In this document: positions 22,483-34,935 of the stretch, in pieces | Layout: each line of letters opens with the position of its first letter | Numbering within the stretch: position 1 is the first letter of the stretch | Assembly (NCBI GenBank): GCA_037157565.1 | Contig: JAZHRO010000073.1 | Location: 16,126,501 to 16,190,500, forward strand | Direction: 5' to 3' | DNA: 64,000 nt | Source of the DNA: Thalassia testudinum | Lineage: Eukaryota; Streptophyta; Magnoliopsida; Alismatales; Hydrocharitaceae | Translations under genes and position numbers: made by a program | Notes under the pieces: generated by a model | Databases searched by the model: none | What the model was told of the DNA's origin: nothing | Seen by the model: the letters and a program-made list of their open reading frames with translations, nothing else

Positions 22483-24541
22483 TGGCCGTGAGACTGGTTT
22501 GTTTGTATTTTATTACTCAAAAATAGAAAATCTCCGAGGTCGAACTCAGGGAGCAAAACTTGGTTCTAGAAGCATAGAAAATCACAATTTACAATAGATA
22601 CCATTTTACAAAAGACTAAAAATAGGGAAAAAAAATGTCTTCTTTTCTTCTCTCTTTCTTCTTTTTCTTTTGTCTGCTTCTCTCTTTCTCTTTTCATACG
22701 TCTGACTCTAAGGGTCAGATGCCTTAAATGGCAGTTACTACAGTGCTACTGCTACTGGTTCTTCTTCTTCCTCTTGGCTTCTTCTTATTCTGACTTCTTC
22801 TTCTTCTTTCTTCTCTACTGCTTCTTTTTCTCTTCTTCTTCTCTGCTGCGCCAAGTCCTTATTCTCTTCTTTCTCCTTCTGCTTCAGCTTCTCTGCAGCT
22901 ACAATGCCATCTTCTTCTTCCTCCTTTGCTTCTCTGCTGCTCCGAGTCCTTCTCCCTTTCTCTCTGGCCGTAGCTTTCTTCTCTGAGGCTAAGTGCTTGC
23001 CGCTCCTCCTCTTTTGCTTCCTCTCCTGTTCCCTACACAGGAGTTCGGTCAGGCAAAACCTAACCCCTACCCTCCCCACGTCTCTCTCTCTCAAATTCAC
23101 TCCAGGGCTCGCTCTCCCAAAGCCTTAATCGGGTATGCAGGTCGGGTGACGCGCCCGGGACCAGGCGCACCGGTGTGGATGGTGCGCAAGGCGTGCACAG
23201 GCAAGGTTAGTCAGATCCGGGTGCCAAGTCCACGGGGGAAGTGTCGCGGACGAGGTGTGGTGAGGGTGAGGGACCTCACCCCTTTGTGTCTTGAGGCAAC
23301 GAGCCTAAGACACTTTTTCAATTTATGCGTGCGTGCCACTCGCAAACTTCCAAGGCGGGACTAAAGTCCCACCCACTTCTGCGCTTGCGCCCGCACCAGA
23401 AGGCTTCCCTGATCGCAGCAGCTGCTACTACCTTTGACACCAATTGACAGCCTAGAAGTGTGTGCAAGTGTCTTTCGCGCAGCCTGAGACAGAGACCTGG
23501 GCCTGGTGTAGCCTGAAGCTCTAAAGCAAGCAAGCTGCTTACAATCATCAATAGTGGCCGAGGGCTAAACCTGAAAGCACTGAATACAGCCTTGCAGCCC
23601 CATTAAAACACACGAGGAGCTTCGTCGGGTCTTGGCGAAGGTGGGACGGTGGTTGGCGTGGCTCAGACCGGCCTAGGCGTGCGTGCCTAGGTCTGTCTGT
23701 GACCGTGTGAGTGGGTTTGTCCGGTGGAAGCGTGGAGTGTGTGTACCGGTCTGTGAGTGGGTGGAAAGTGTTCAGCAGTCGATGGCGGAGGTGAAGAGGT
23801 TGGTGGCAAGACATGTGGAGGCATGGAGTGATGAGTGCGTCTCGCCGGAGGTTAGCCGGAGATGGAGAAGATGGCGGTGGTGTGTGAGCAGTGAGGCGGA
23901 AAATCAGAAATAAATGGGGGAAAAATAAAGAACAGAAAGAGGGGACTTAACTAAGAGTCTCTAGACGAAGGGGGAGGGGGCGGAGGTGACGAGAGGCTGC
24001 ACTACCATTGCCGGAGATGAAAGGGCCTAGGAGAAGGGACGGCAACGAGGAAGAGGTGCTGGAGGGTGCCTACTGGTACGGCCAGGCGCAGTGGATGACA
24101 GCGAAGGTAACCCTGCCACTGGTAGGGTGGCAGGGCGATGAGAGGAGGAGAGTCGCCGGAGCTTGCGGGCGAATGGCCGGAGGAGGAGGAGACGAAAATT
24201 AAGGGATTTCCTTGGCAAAAACAGGCTTGAAGGAAGCGGCAGGGGCTGCCGCTCCTTAAATAGGTGCTGACCGAGAGGGAATCGTGAGGAGACGTGGGCT
24301 CCTCGCCGGAGGTATGGCCGGAAAAAGACCCATACCTCTCGAGCGTTCGCACAAGAGGTATGGTGGCCAGCAGGGCATGGGAGCCAGCCCATGCAGAAGA
24401 GGACAACGCAAGGAGTCCTCCTTTCAAATCTGGGGCCGGCTCCCAAGGTCTGTGCAACGCCATCCTCCGCGCAAAGTCGCCGGAGGTATGGCCTGCGCAG
24501 GCAGGGGCAGAGAGACCCGATTGAAGAAAGAGACAAGAAAG
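22483..24541 (-). repeat. G 5' LTR, 3' part (split by A)
   Basis: It starts next to the PBS and runs until the insertion of A. It contains a strongly pyrimidine-rich (CTT/TCT)n tract at 22625-22990, whose antisense gives a meaningless Glu/Lys-rich ORF, and GC-rich sequence to 24541. The last five bases, GAAAG (24537-24541), are the target duplication of A. Confidence 0.75.
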
Positions 24542-25929
24542 TGACATCACTTTCATGCATATGTGTTAAGAAGTGTCGTTATAGTTCGCACTTGCAACGC
24601 CGATTTTAAAGTAAAGAAATAGATGTGAGTCCGAGTGTCGGTCTCTGGGAGGCGTGAAAATCGAATTTTTCTTGTCACTTATTGTCATGAAAATCGTGAA
24701 GTTTTGCTTGCGAAAAGGTGCGGGGGAAAAGCAAGAGCAAGAGAGAGAGAGATTAGGGTTAGAGTCGTTTCTTTCTTTAACATGCAACTTGGATGGGAAA
24801 TAAAGTAGACAACTGAATGGAAAACAACTGCATTAATCATGAATCTTTAGTTCATAAATTACAACATTAGATACATGCTTAAACATAAATAAAGTAAAGC
24901 TTTAAAAGAGAGGAAGAAAGAGAGAGAGAGAGGGAGGGCACGGAGGCAGCCACAGTGGTGAAGGTTCCGTCGGTGGCTTGTCGTCTCCAGCGATTACAAG
25001 AGGGCCTAATGCTAGCTAAGAGAGGGGTAGAGTAGTTGCAAAGGAAGTGAATGCCTTGAATGAGTGGTTGGAAGGGGTTTAAATAGAGAGAAGAGATTTC
25101 CAAATGAAGAAGGGGTTTTAATGACGTCCAGGACGTCGCTAAAACCCTTCCAAACGTGTCGGTGAAGCCCCCAGCCCGTCGGTCGCATGCCCACGCCGTT
25201 CTTCTTCGTGCTCGATTCGTGGGCGCGGCATGAGAGCCGTTCGATCAAAGATCGGACGACTGAGATCTTCGCCCGAGCGCGCTTGGATCGCGCCTTGAGC
25301 ATGCATGCACGCGGCGTCGTCATCTGGCGTGCGCACGCGCGTGGCTGATCGCCGCCTGAGGGTGCGCCGCGTGGCACTATCGCCACAGTCCAAGTACGGA
25401 TCTACGGGTGAATTTTGCCCACACGCCTCGCTGCCTTCGAATTCCCGCACCACGCGGTTGGATCTCACGTCGCGTGGGTGCGGCCGTGCCCGTTAACCGC
25501 TACGCCACGCCTGCTGCTTTGTCGCAGCGACTGCAGGCGTGCGCGCAGTTCTCGGCAGTCCGATCAGAGATCGACGGCTGAGATTTGATCTTCGGCTGAA
25601 GGTGGAAGCGGCGTGCGGTGAGCGGGCACCACGTGGCGCATCGAGGGTGTCAGAACTTCTTGGGCCCATTGTGAGAGCTCCAGATGTCGGATTTGGCCGA
25701 TTTTGAGTCCGTTGGACTCTGTTCGTCGTTCTGAATCCATCCGTACGGTCCGATTGCTCATCTAAGACCTGCTTTTGACAAGTGCTTATACAAATGGCCA
25801 TTAATATTATTTTATAAGCAATCTTGGCATATGATGCATGCAATGCTCCCATTCTACTTATGTTGTGCCTTTTATTCTTAAGATGGGCTCTATTTAATAG
25901 AATTATCACCCCCATATGCAATGTTATCA
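24542..25929 (-). repeat. 3' LTR of element A
   Basis: 1388 bp, TGATAACATTG at 25929 to TGATGTCA at 24542 on the minus strand. It pairs with 49058-50466. It contains a TATA-like GTTTAAATAGAG near 25076-25090, next to a degenerate form of the hairpin seen in the 5' LTR (about 25108-25145). Confidence 0.92.
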
Positions 25930-25940
25930 TACCCCCATGC
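25930..25940 (-). other. Polypurine tract of element A
   Basis: Minus strand GCATGGGGGTA directly before the 3' LTR, identical to the tracts of D and B. Confidence 0.85.
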
Positions 25941-27253
25941 TTACTCCTTGCTAGTCCCTTGCAAGGTTTATTCTAGCCTTTATTTTCTGTCAGAATTTAA
26001 GAAGTAATTGCTTAGACACTTCGTCACTTCTCAATAGGAGGAAATATACTAAGATCTTAATCTACAAAGACTAAGCAGCGCCCGGATGTCTGCCAAAATA
26101 TGAATCGCTTGAATCCTTGCTTTAATGTATATACAAATGTATATATATATATTTAGAATCTTTTTTTGGAATTCAGAGTGGGTTGGTAACTTTTTACGGC
26201 TACCCAACCCACCCAAAACTTGATCAAAACCCTAAGTGCTAAGCATCTTGGTGTGAAGATTGTGATAGACTCACTCAATGGTAATTCAGACAGAGTTCGG
26301 GTTTCTACACTCCTAGGTGATCGGAAAAGGAAGTATTTTGCCTGAAGGTGTATTTGTTCAATTGGTAGCTTTCTCCCTACGTTTGTTTTAATTGGGGTCA
26401 ACACAAGGATTTTTCTAGTGTATATCTCCCCGGCTTGTACTACTTCCCCGCTTCTTCCTTAAGTGTTTTGGTTCTTTTTGTGCAATTACTAAGCTGGGTT
26501 CTGGACAACCGACCAATGAGCTGTTACCCACGATCACTTGCCAGCCATACTCGTGCGGTGAAGTGTGGTTTATTTTGTTTTATTTTCTTCTTTTTTTTTT
26601 GTAGGTGGCTTCCCTGATCTCAAATGTACCTAGAGGCAATGAAGAAGAAGTGGTCTTGTGGCTGGGTTCTGGACAACCTGCCAATGGGCAGTTACCCACG
26701 ACAACTTGCCAGCCATACCACCCTAGAGAGTTCATTAGCTACCCAATTTCTGTCAAAATCTCCGAGGAGTGAGTCTGTGCAAAAATGTGTGCTGATGCTT
26801 AGACTCAAAGTTCTGAGTTAGAGGGTGAGTTGATAAGTCATATACTTATCACCTTATTTAGTAGGTGGATTAGAGTAGCCTAAGGTTACAAGGATTCGAA
26901 GCTAAATTCATATTTTAACGGACACCAAGGCTGATTAAGCCTAAAGGCCTGAAAAGTCTAAGTGTTCAAGTTCTTTTTGTATTATTTCCCACTATTGACA
27001 AGTTTCTAATGCCTAAGTTTCTTCCTAAATTCAATTTCTTTTTATTTAGACTGATTAAATGAGCTCAAGATCGTGCAATTTACCACCCCCCATGCTTAAG
27101 TTGGACAATGTCCTCATTGGCAAATACATAGATGCAACAGGAGTTCAAAAAGATAGTACCTGAGTGACATGAAATACCGGATCAGTCTGAATCCTCTGGG
27201 TTGCCTCCCAGGAAGCCTTGAGTTTAACGCCTCTAGCTGGGCATTGCTTCGTG
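25941..27253 (-). other. A 3' noncoding region
   Basis: 1.3 kb between integrase and polypurine tract. Some Athila elements carry an env-like ORF here; I see none. A direct repeat of about 60 bases starts at 26493 and again at 26661 (GCTGGGTTCTGGACAACC ...). The conserved motif ATGAGGACATT ... GCATGGGGGG is at 27084-27118. Confidence 0.7.
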
Positions 27254-28167
27254 TCATCCCTCAATGAGGGTGACACTCTCCTTTGGGGGAGCCTGGGCTA
27301 GGAAGTGTTTCAATCTTTGACCATTAACTGTAAAAGTGTGCCCAGTGTTTGGATCAGCGATTTCAACCGCCCCATTAGAGTAAGGCTTAACCACCCGAAA
27401 TGGTCCTGTCCATTTGGACCTGAGTTTCCCCGGAAAGAGTTTTAGGCAGGCGTCGAATAGCCAGACTTGCTGGTTAGGCTCAAAGGTCTTTCTATGGATA
27501 AGTAGGTCATGGACGGCTTTCATTTTCTCCTTATACAGTCGACTATTCTCAAAGGTGTCCCGATGAATTTCTTCGAGCTCAGATAGTTGGAGCATCCTCT
27601 ACGCACCGGTTAACTGGGAATCCATGTTATATTGCTTGACAGCCCAGTAAGCCCGATGTTCCAATTCGATAGGAAGATGGCAGGCTTTTCCAAAGACCAG
27701 GCGATAATGCGACATGCCTATCAGGGTCTTGAAAGTGGTCCTGTATGCCCACAGGGCATCATCTAGTCGTGTGGACCAGTCTTTCCTATCAGGTCTCATA
27801 GTCTTTTGTAAAATGTTCTTGATTTGTCTATTTGAGACCTCGGTCTACCATTTGTTTGAGGATGATACGGGGTAGCAATGCCGTGGTTTACCCTGTATTT
27901 TCTAAGTAGGGCATGGAATTGGGAGTGGATAAAATGACTTCCACCATCACTGATCATGGCCTTTGGTATTCCAAATCGAGAAAAGATGTTCTGCTTAACA
28001 AAGTCCATGATAGTCCTGTGATCGCATCGGCGGGTGGCGACGGCTTCAATCCATTTACAAACATAGTCTACTGAGACTAGGATGTACTCGAAGCCGCTGG
28101 ATGGTGGAAAGGGGCCCATAAAATCGATACCCCAAACGTTGAAGATTTCGACAATCAAAATGGGCTG
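27254..28167 (-). pseudogene. A integrase core and C-terminus (broken)
   Basis: DDE integrase, which joins the cDNA to the chromosome. Visible are the first Asp in [10 protein letters not shown] (about 28095-28125), the second in ISDGGSHF (about 27930-27955), and the Glu region near 27835-27850, read in a different frame after a single-base loss close to the HPQTNG motif. [15 protein letters not shown] (about 27640-27690) and the GPY-type end FPGKLRSKWTGPFRVV (about 27380-27435) follow; the protein stops at 27254. A stop separates the last two segments (near 27599), consistent with a Gln codon lost by C-to-T change. All three catalytic residues are present in the DNA, but the reading frame is broken. 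Confidence 0.9.
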
Positions 28168-28172
28168 GAGGG

Positions 28173-31100
28173 TGTTGTAATGTTGGTTGTGTGGTTGTTG
28201 TGTTTGAAATTGGTAATGATTGTTGATTATGTCGTTGTAGTACAGGGTGTATAATATAACATTAAGGATGTCGTATAGTGGTGAGTATGGGTGAGTTCCA
28301 GTCATTACAACCATTATTATCATTTGCTTATTTATCTAATTTTTACTGGTTTTGTTCCAGGTCGTTCACTGGGAGGCAATTTATTGAATTTAGTTCGGTC
28401 ACTCTTTGATTATCTCAAAATTGTCTTCTTATTCAAAAAAAAAAAAAAAAAAAAACTTTACATTTTATTAAAGAATGAATGAATGTGTGTTTTATTTACC
28501 TAATTACTAAGAAATGCTTGCAAAAATACTAACTATGAACAAGCATCAAACAATCTATTATTATACTCTAAACTATGTATTTACAAGTTATCCTATTAGT
28601 ACTATCATGATAGTATATAATACATTAGACTGCAATGGTGTAGAAATTTAACTTATTAGTCTGTTATGTACAGTAACATATACAGCAGTTTCAGTGACAG
28701 ATATAAGCGTCGCTAAATCTCAGAAAACACTATATACAACCTAAAGAGGCAAAACTGAGATCTTTAGCGACGTTTATAGTGTCGCTTTATTCTGTTAGTA
28801 ATTATATAGATTTACTTATACGTATGTATACTAGTTATTCTTTGTTTCTCTTTCTTTCTTCATTAAGTCTCTGTTCTTTGTATTCTTAACTCCTGTTCTT
28901 CTTGTGTTCATATTTCTGTTTTAAGTATTCATCTTCTTCTTTCTCTTTTTATTACTCTTGTTCTTTTCTCTGTTGTTCTTGTACTCTTTGCTTTTTTTTT
29001 TTTCTCGTGTTAACTCTTTGTTCACTCTTCTGTCTTAGCATATTTCAGAGGCTGCGGTGGGGAGGGGATTAGGCTAATATCATTAGTTTAAAACGTGTTT
29101 AGTTTGCGGGCACGCTTTTCGAGGGATACACAGCACCCTAAGGGTGGGACCAGACCTCTACTAAGCGCGCCCTAATCTCAGATTAGGTGGCTTAATTATG
29201 TCTTTAATCTCAGCGCCAGGCCTCAGCCCAACGTCATATGCTCGCACACGCTCGGGCCCCCGGCCACACACACGCGCCACATACTAATCGCAAATCAGAC
29301 AGAGTACTCAGACCAGAGCTCTACGGGTAATCGGGTCAAATGTTCGTAGGCAGTGTTTCGGGCGCCCGGCGCCCGTGACGACTGGCGTATAAGAAACATA
29401 AATCACATTTATGTGGCTGCGCTTGACTTGCAGCACACGATGTGGTGCTATTCCAGCGCCACATCGTGCGCTGGAAATCAGGCGCAGCTGCGTCTGATCG
29501 GACTTTTGGCCCTCGATTTGGGGGCCATAAATTATTAAATAAAATAAAATAAAATATGGTTAATAAAGTATTTACATAATACTACATAATTGATTAATTA
29601 ATTTTGAATTTTAAATATGTTTACTATGCAAATAAATTCGCTAAACTAGGCTGATTGTACAGGTTGATTTAGGTGATTAAATAGTTAATTACTTATAAAA
29701 TAGTTAGTAAATGGTCTAATTGACCTTATACAGATTCAATTTACATACTTAAGTATTTTATACATATTTTTATTGTATATTTACGAATTTATTTCTATTT
29801 TATTTAAGCTAAACTAGCTGTTCTGAGTGTTTTAAATAAAACTAAGTTACAGTAAGCTATACTAGGTATAATTGTACTTTAACTAACTTAAATTACTTAC
29901 TATATATGTTAACCTAAGTCTATAGATTTATTTACTTAATTATAGCTCTAAATTATTAATTTAGCTAATTTATTCTACAATATAGCTACTGAATATGTAC
30001 ATATGAATCTGTATATATACATATACATATATCAGTAAATACATACATAATAGTTCAGTATTTATACATATATTTACATAGATTACATATGTATATAGAT
30101 TTATGTACAAGTTTATACAGTATTTACAGTATATCTATGTATGTCTACGTACATAATCAGGCTGTATATTATAGTTATAATAGTATGGATATGTATATTT
30201 ACAGTGTGAAATTAAGTATGTATAATTAGGTTTTAGTAGGAACTTAGGGAATGAGGGTTAATTAAGTTTTTATTTCATTTTAAACAGCAGCTAAGCTACT
30301 GTCAGAGAAGATGGAGAGGGAAGAGAATGTACTGTTCAGGGTGTTTTAACAGTGTCAGTGGCTTCAGCCACTGTCAAATGGGCTAACTGCTGCTGCAGTT
30401 AGTCCATTTGAAGAGGGGGAAAGCATTCACAAAGAAGAGGAGAATTTAGAGAAGAGGGGAATGTTGCTGCAGTTTGCAGCATTTTACTGTATAACTGGGA
30501 ATAAGAGAAAATTCAGAACAAACTAAAAATTAAAGAGTTGAAATCCAAATCTGATAAGGGTATAAATCTCACGAAAATCACATAAGAATTCAGTTCAAAT
30601 ACCCACAAGGAAAAGCCCTTATCAAAAGCATCATTTCAGATCAAAACACAAATGGCATTGAGTTAGTCTTCCTAATGCCATAGACAGCATGAAGGAAGAC
30701 TTAACTCAATCAATTAAAACCAAAAACATACAATCCCAGTTTCTTGCAACCTTAAGGAGTATGGAAAACTCCTTAGGTTAGAGAATCACCATACAAAAAT
30801 AATTATCAAACAGGTGGTGTATGGCAGTTCTGAAATGACAAATCAGAAAAAGAATGCATTAAAGGAATTTATAAAAGCTAGCAAATGCATTCAGATCAAG
30901 GCAGAAGCAAATTCATGAAAGGCTCTTCTGATTTGTTCTCTGTCACCAGAGAACTTCTCAGAATCCTTGCCCTCAAGGAAAACCAAAATCCCTTCAATTT
31001 GTCAGATCTGTCAAGACATTTCAGAAAGCAAAATCTCTTCAAAACCCATGTTAAAGTGAATCTGACAAACTGAGGCAATCAATCTAAAATAAAAGGGGCT

Positions 31101-32564
31101 TTTGTGAACACAAATGGGGTGAGTGAGAAGCCCCAAATGGTGCTTGTGACGCCAATTTCAGATCTGAGGCAGTACACCATCAGATCTGGAATTGGGTCCA
31201 GATGTGTGGGTGACAGATGAAAGATTCGTCGTTAAAAGGAACATAAATCAGAATTGGATGGTGGAAAAACAAAACATGAAGAGGGAGATAAATTGATTAA
31301 TGAACAGATGATTCTTCCCCTCTGATCTGGACTGATCAGAGGAGGTGAGGGAGGGGATCTAATACTAATTCTACTCCTAAGACTAATCTAACTACAGCTA
31401 ACATTAAACACTAACAATTAAAACTAAATCTATTCTAAACTACTGTAAACTAAATCTAACACTACTTGTGCAGAATTAAAAACTAAACTAACAGGAAGAA
31501 TGGGACCTATGGGTCCTTAGCCGGCGGCTAAGGAGGAAGAAAGGAGGAGGGTGACTCCAGCGGAGGGAAGAGTCTGCTAGTGAGACTCCAGGGTCGTCCT
31601 CAGGTGCTACGAGGTCCTTAGCGACGAGGAGGGTCGAGAGCAGGCGATGATTCCACAGCCGGTGGCTGTGAAATCAGGGTCCAGATGAGGAGGAGAGACT
31701 GGAGTGGAAGAATTGATCGCTAAGAGATGTAGGAGGGAGCGATCCCCTCGCGCGCGACACCACTGAGGTGCTTAAATAGCAGCTCAGTGACTGAGATCAC
31801 CGCAAGGGTGAGGTTAATCAGAATCAGGCCGGCGGTGAGGATGAGATGGGTAGAGTGCGCGGCGAGTCAAGAGAGAGATCTGACCGTCAGATGAGATCTG
31901 GGAAGAGAGGTGAACGCACGCACCGAATCGCGCGAAGGTTCCATTTGAATCCAGCCGCAGATCGAGATCAAAAGTGCGATGGACGGTCGAGAATGGCTGT
32001 GTTCTTCGCGCGCTACAGTGCGCGTGAAGAACACAGGCTTCTCTCTGAAATGAGGGAAAATTTGCAGACGGACCCTTAGAAGAAGGGGTAGAACATTTGC
32101 ATGCAGGCCCAAAAGTGAGAAGAATAGCAGCTGGAAGGGCCCTGCAGTCTTATAAAAGGGTCCCTGCGGCTTGCAAATAGGTCCAAAAAGGAGTTTTGAA
32201 GGGTAGAAATGTAATGCATGAAGGACCTAATTGTAATCTATTTATTTCTAAGCCTAAATGATGTCCAATTGCTTTCAAATTTTTACATGTGCTTAATTGA
32301 ACATTTACGACATTGATTTTACTTCTGATTTGGCTTTTCAAACTTGTTTATGTGTTCAATTGATGCATGGATCATCATTTGTTCTTTAGTTTTCAGAATA
32401 TCCCATTTTTGTGACCTAATTAGGAGATTTTAACACACATTAAAAGTTTTAGGTCTTTTCTTTAATTCCCACACTTAACCCTTTTTATGTGTTAATTTGA
32501 TATTGTTTTGCTTAGTATCTAGCTTAATTTCGGCCTTTTAGCTATGATGAGTAGCCACTCATCA
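28173..32564 (-). mobile_element. Element J: 4.4-kb insertion, probable giant solo LTR
   Basis: 4392 bp, TG...CA ends, perfect GAGGG target duplication, inserted in A just upstream of the integrase core. There are no terminal direct repeats, PBS or coding domain. The minus-strand start TGATGAGTGGCTACTCATCA is a near palindrome like the proposed LTR start of G, which sets the orientation. A TATA-like CTATTTAAG is on the minus strand near 31771-31779. The interior is AT-rich (29520-30300) with an A run at 28436-28456. A solo LTR is the simplest reading; a LARD-type element without visible LTRs is the alternative. Confidence 0.7.
28694..28790. repeat. Imperfect foldback in J
   Basis: AGCGTCGCTAAA-type sequence near 28705 and its inverse TTTAGCGACG near 28770 flank a short AT-rich loop. 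The core resembles the TTTAGCGAC hairpin of A-family LTRs. Confidence 0.55.
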
Positions 32565-32569
32565 GAGGG

Positions 32570-33117
32570 GCATCATATCTTTCCTGGTCATGGTCCCCAG
32601 CATTTGGCAGCGTGAGCAAGTCTTGACGAAGTTGTGTGCATCCTTAAATAGGGAAGGCCAGTAGAATCCAGACTACAGAACCTTTGCAGCCGTTTTCTTT
32701 CCAGAGAAGTGGCCACCACAAGCCTGGTCATGATAGAAGGAAAGCACACTCTGAAATTCATTCTCGGGGATACATCTCTTGATGATTTGGTCGGCACAAA
32801 GGCGAAACAGCATGGGATCATCCCAGAAATAATGCTTGGCCTCAGCCAAGAACCTGTCCCGTTGCTGTCTGGACCAGCTGTGCGAGGTTTGTCCTACAAC
32901 TAGGTAATTGATGTAGTCAGCATACCAAGGTAGTCTCTTGTCTTGTACAGCCAGAATGTGTTCATCGGGGAAGGCGTCAGATAGAGGTAGGGAGGGTCCA
33001 ATGTGGTTTGGGTGAAGTCTAGACAAGTGGTCAGCCACCACATTCTTCGATCCGGCCTTGTCGCGGATTTCCAGGTCAAATTCCTGCAAAAGCAGGACCC
33101 ATCTAATGAGCCTAGGC
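32570..33117 (-). pseudogene. A RNase H end and integrase zinc finger (broken)
   Basis: This is the middle fragment of A's pol, between insertions B and J. It starts with [17 protein letters not shown] and the conserved [10 protein letters not shown] of the RNase H end (about 33035-33117). It then has [19 protein letters not shown] and the integrase HHCC zinc finger: [11 protein letters not shown] (about 32695-32730) with the cysteines in TCSRCQ (about 32600-32620). A stop at 32673 lies between the two zinc-binding halves. The upstream part of RNase H resumes at 43794, on the other side of B. Confidence 0.9.
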
Positions 33118-33626
33118 GGATTGCACAGCAAATATACACCTTCAATTGTGCCGTCTTGTGCTATTTCCTAGCATTACCAGTGCATATTAGGTATCCATAG
33201 TCGCATTTGTAAAAATACATGCATGCATGCATTTAATTGAGAGGGGAGGAGAGTGAATAAAATGGCCTTGCAATTAACAAATTCCTCAAGTGCTGCCTTG
33301 CAAAATCTCCATCTTTATTTTTTATTTCTATTTGACTTTGAATTCTTCCCACGGTTGCAAGGCATGGCTGCTTCTTCCTCCCGCCATGCTCTGCAACAGC
33401 TCTCCCTGCCAGCTGCATGCAAGCCACTCCCTACCAAGCCATGCACAGATAGGGCATGGCTGTGCATGTCTTCTTCCTCTTTAAAAAGAGCACGGCTTCT
33501 TCTTTGCAAGAGGAGCCTGGTTCACGCCAAAACCCAAAACAGCAGCTCTCTTCCAGGCCGCCTCCACCCCTCTCCCTCCATACGCAGCCTGTCCTCCTCT
33601 GAGGAGCCACGCTGCGGGCAGGAGCA

Positions 33627-33658
33627 ACTCACAGTGGTGCACAACCACCACTGTGAGT
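33627..33658. repeat. Hairpin in B 5' LTR (first)
   Basis: Perfect 13-bp arms actcacagtggtg (33627-33639) and caccactgtgagt (33646-33658) with a 6-base loop. It is repeated in the 3' LTR near 41933-41964 and partly in F (63175-63205). Confidence 0.8.
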
Positions 33659-34005
33659 CCACCACCGCCCAGCTCATCAAAGAGCCGATGGGCGTGGTGG
33701 TCTTCCCCTCTCTGATTTCACCTTTCCAAGCAAATTCCGCCATTGCTACAAAGCTTCAAGCTTTGAAGCTCAACCGGCCACCGCGCACCCCTGCAGCAGC
33801 CGACCAACCTCCACCGCGCACGCCTGCAGGCTGCTTTCACCTCCAGCACGCACCTGTAGGTCACCCTCGCCTCCCGCTTCTTCGCGCAAACACCCGCTCC
33901 TCCGCAAGCCAGCAGCCGGCGTTGCTTCTCTGCGCACGCACCGAGCCACTCCTCACCTTCCGCACTCACAGCGCCGGGTGCACCCGGTTGCGCGTTTCGC
34001 CCCGG

Positions 34006-34054
34006 CACTGTAGCCACTGTTCACGCGTTTCAGCGGAACACTGTGGCTACAGTG
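34006..34054. repeat. Hairpin in B 5' LTR (second)
   Basis: Perfect 12-bp arms cactgtagccac (34006-34017) and gtggctacagtg (34043-34054). It is conserved in the B 3' LTR (42310-42358) and in C (13703-13751). Confidence 0.82.
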
Positions 34055-34419
34055 CGGTGACCGGTAAGTTTCTCACTTAACCAGTCACCCGGCGTGCCAC
34101 AATCGCTGCTAGCCCGCACCCGTGTCCAGCCCCACGCCCACTCCAGCGCCCGCCCGTGCGTCTGCGTGCACCCGCATCTGTCAGCGCCCGCTTGCTTCAG
34201 CGTCTGCGTCCACATCTCCCTTCGCCCGCACCCGCTCGCCTCAATGCCTGCTCTTCACGCAGCGCAGTGCGCTGTGGCATCTCTCCCTCCCAGCGCGCAC
34301 CTCTTCGCACGCCTACGTGCCTGCGCATGTGCGTGGACACCAGACGACGCCCCACTGCTGCAGACGACTTAACGCCCTCGCCTTTTCTTCGCAGCAAGCG
34401 CTCTTTCTCTCTCTCTCTC

Positions 34420-34813
34420 TCACAGCACTCTCTCACATTCTCTACACACACATACACACACACACTCACACTCTCGCACACACACACTCTCACTACTACA
34501 TACTTATATATAAATATATATACATATACATTTGTATATATATATATATTTATATACATATATATATATATACTTAAATCTATACATATAGTAGTACCTA
34601 TATACTAGGTATTAGTATACATACATACATATAGATATATACACATATATTTATATAGATACATATATATATATATATGTACATATCTATCTACAAATAT
34701 CTATATACATATATTACTATATATATATACATAAATATATATATACATCTATATAGTTATATATACATACATATACATATATATCTATATATCTATACAT
34801 ATATTTACATACC

Positions 34814-34845
<32 letters not shown>

Positions 34846-34935
34846 GACACATATAACTACATATATACCTATATATTTATAACCATATATATATATACAT
34901 ATAGATATATTTACATACATATATACATATATATA
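34420..34935. repeat. CT, CA and TA microsatellite in B 5' LTR
   Basis: CT run, then CACACA, then about 430 bases of TATA/TACATA repeats. Its length differs from the 3' LTR copy (42705-43110) and accounts for most of the LTR length difference. Confidence 0.9.

Larger units (their letters stand above)
28168..32569. other. Target-site duplication around J
   Basis: GAGGG at 28168-28172 and 32565-32569. The bases outside rejoin the integrase coding sequence of A without loss. Confidence 0.9.

Noticed and set aside
22738..23100. Glu/Lys-rich ORF on the minus strand
   Set aside because: Antisense of a CTT-type microsatellite in the G LTR.
25941..27253. Env-like third ORF of A or G
   Set aside because: No long frame, signal peptide or membrane segment between integrase and polypurine tract in either element.
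33253..34080. 275-codon ORF, with a 236-codon partner at 41627-42337
   Set aside because: Both lie inside the two LTRs of B, differ in frame and length, and contain low-complexity sequence. No domain.
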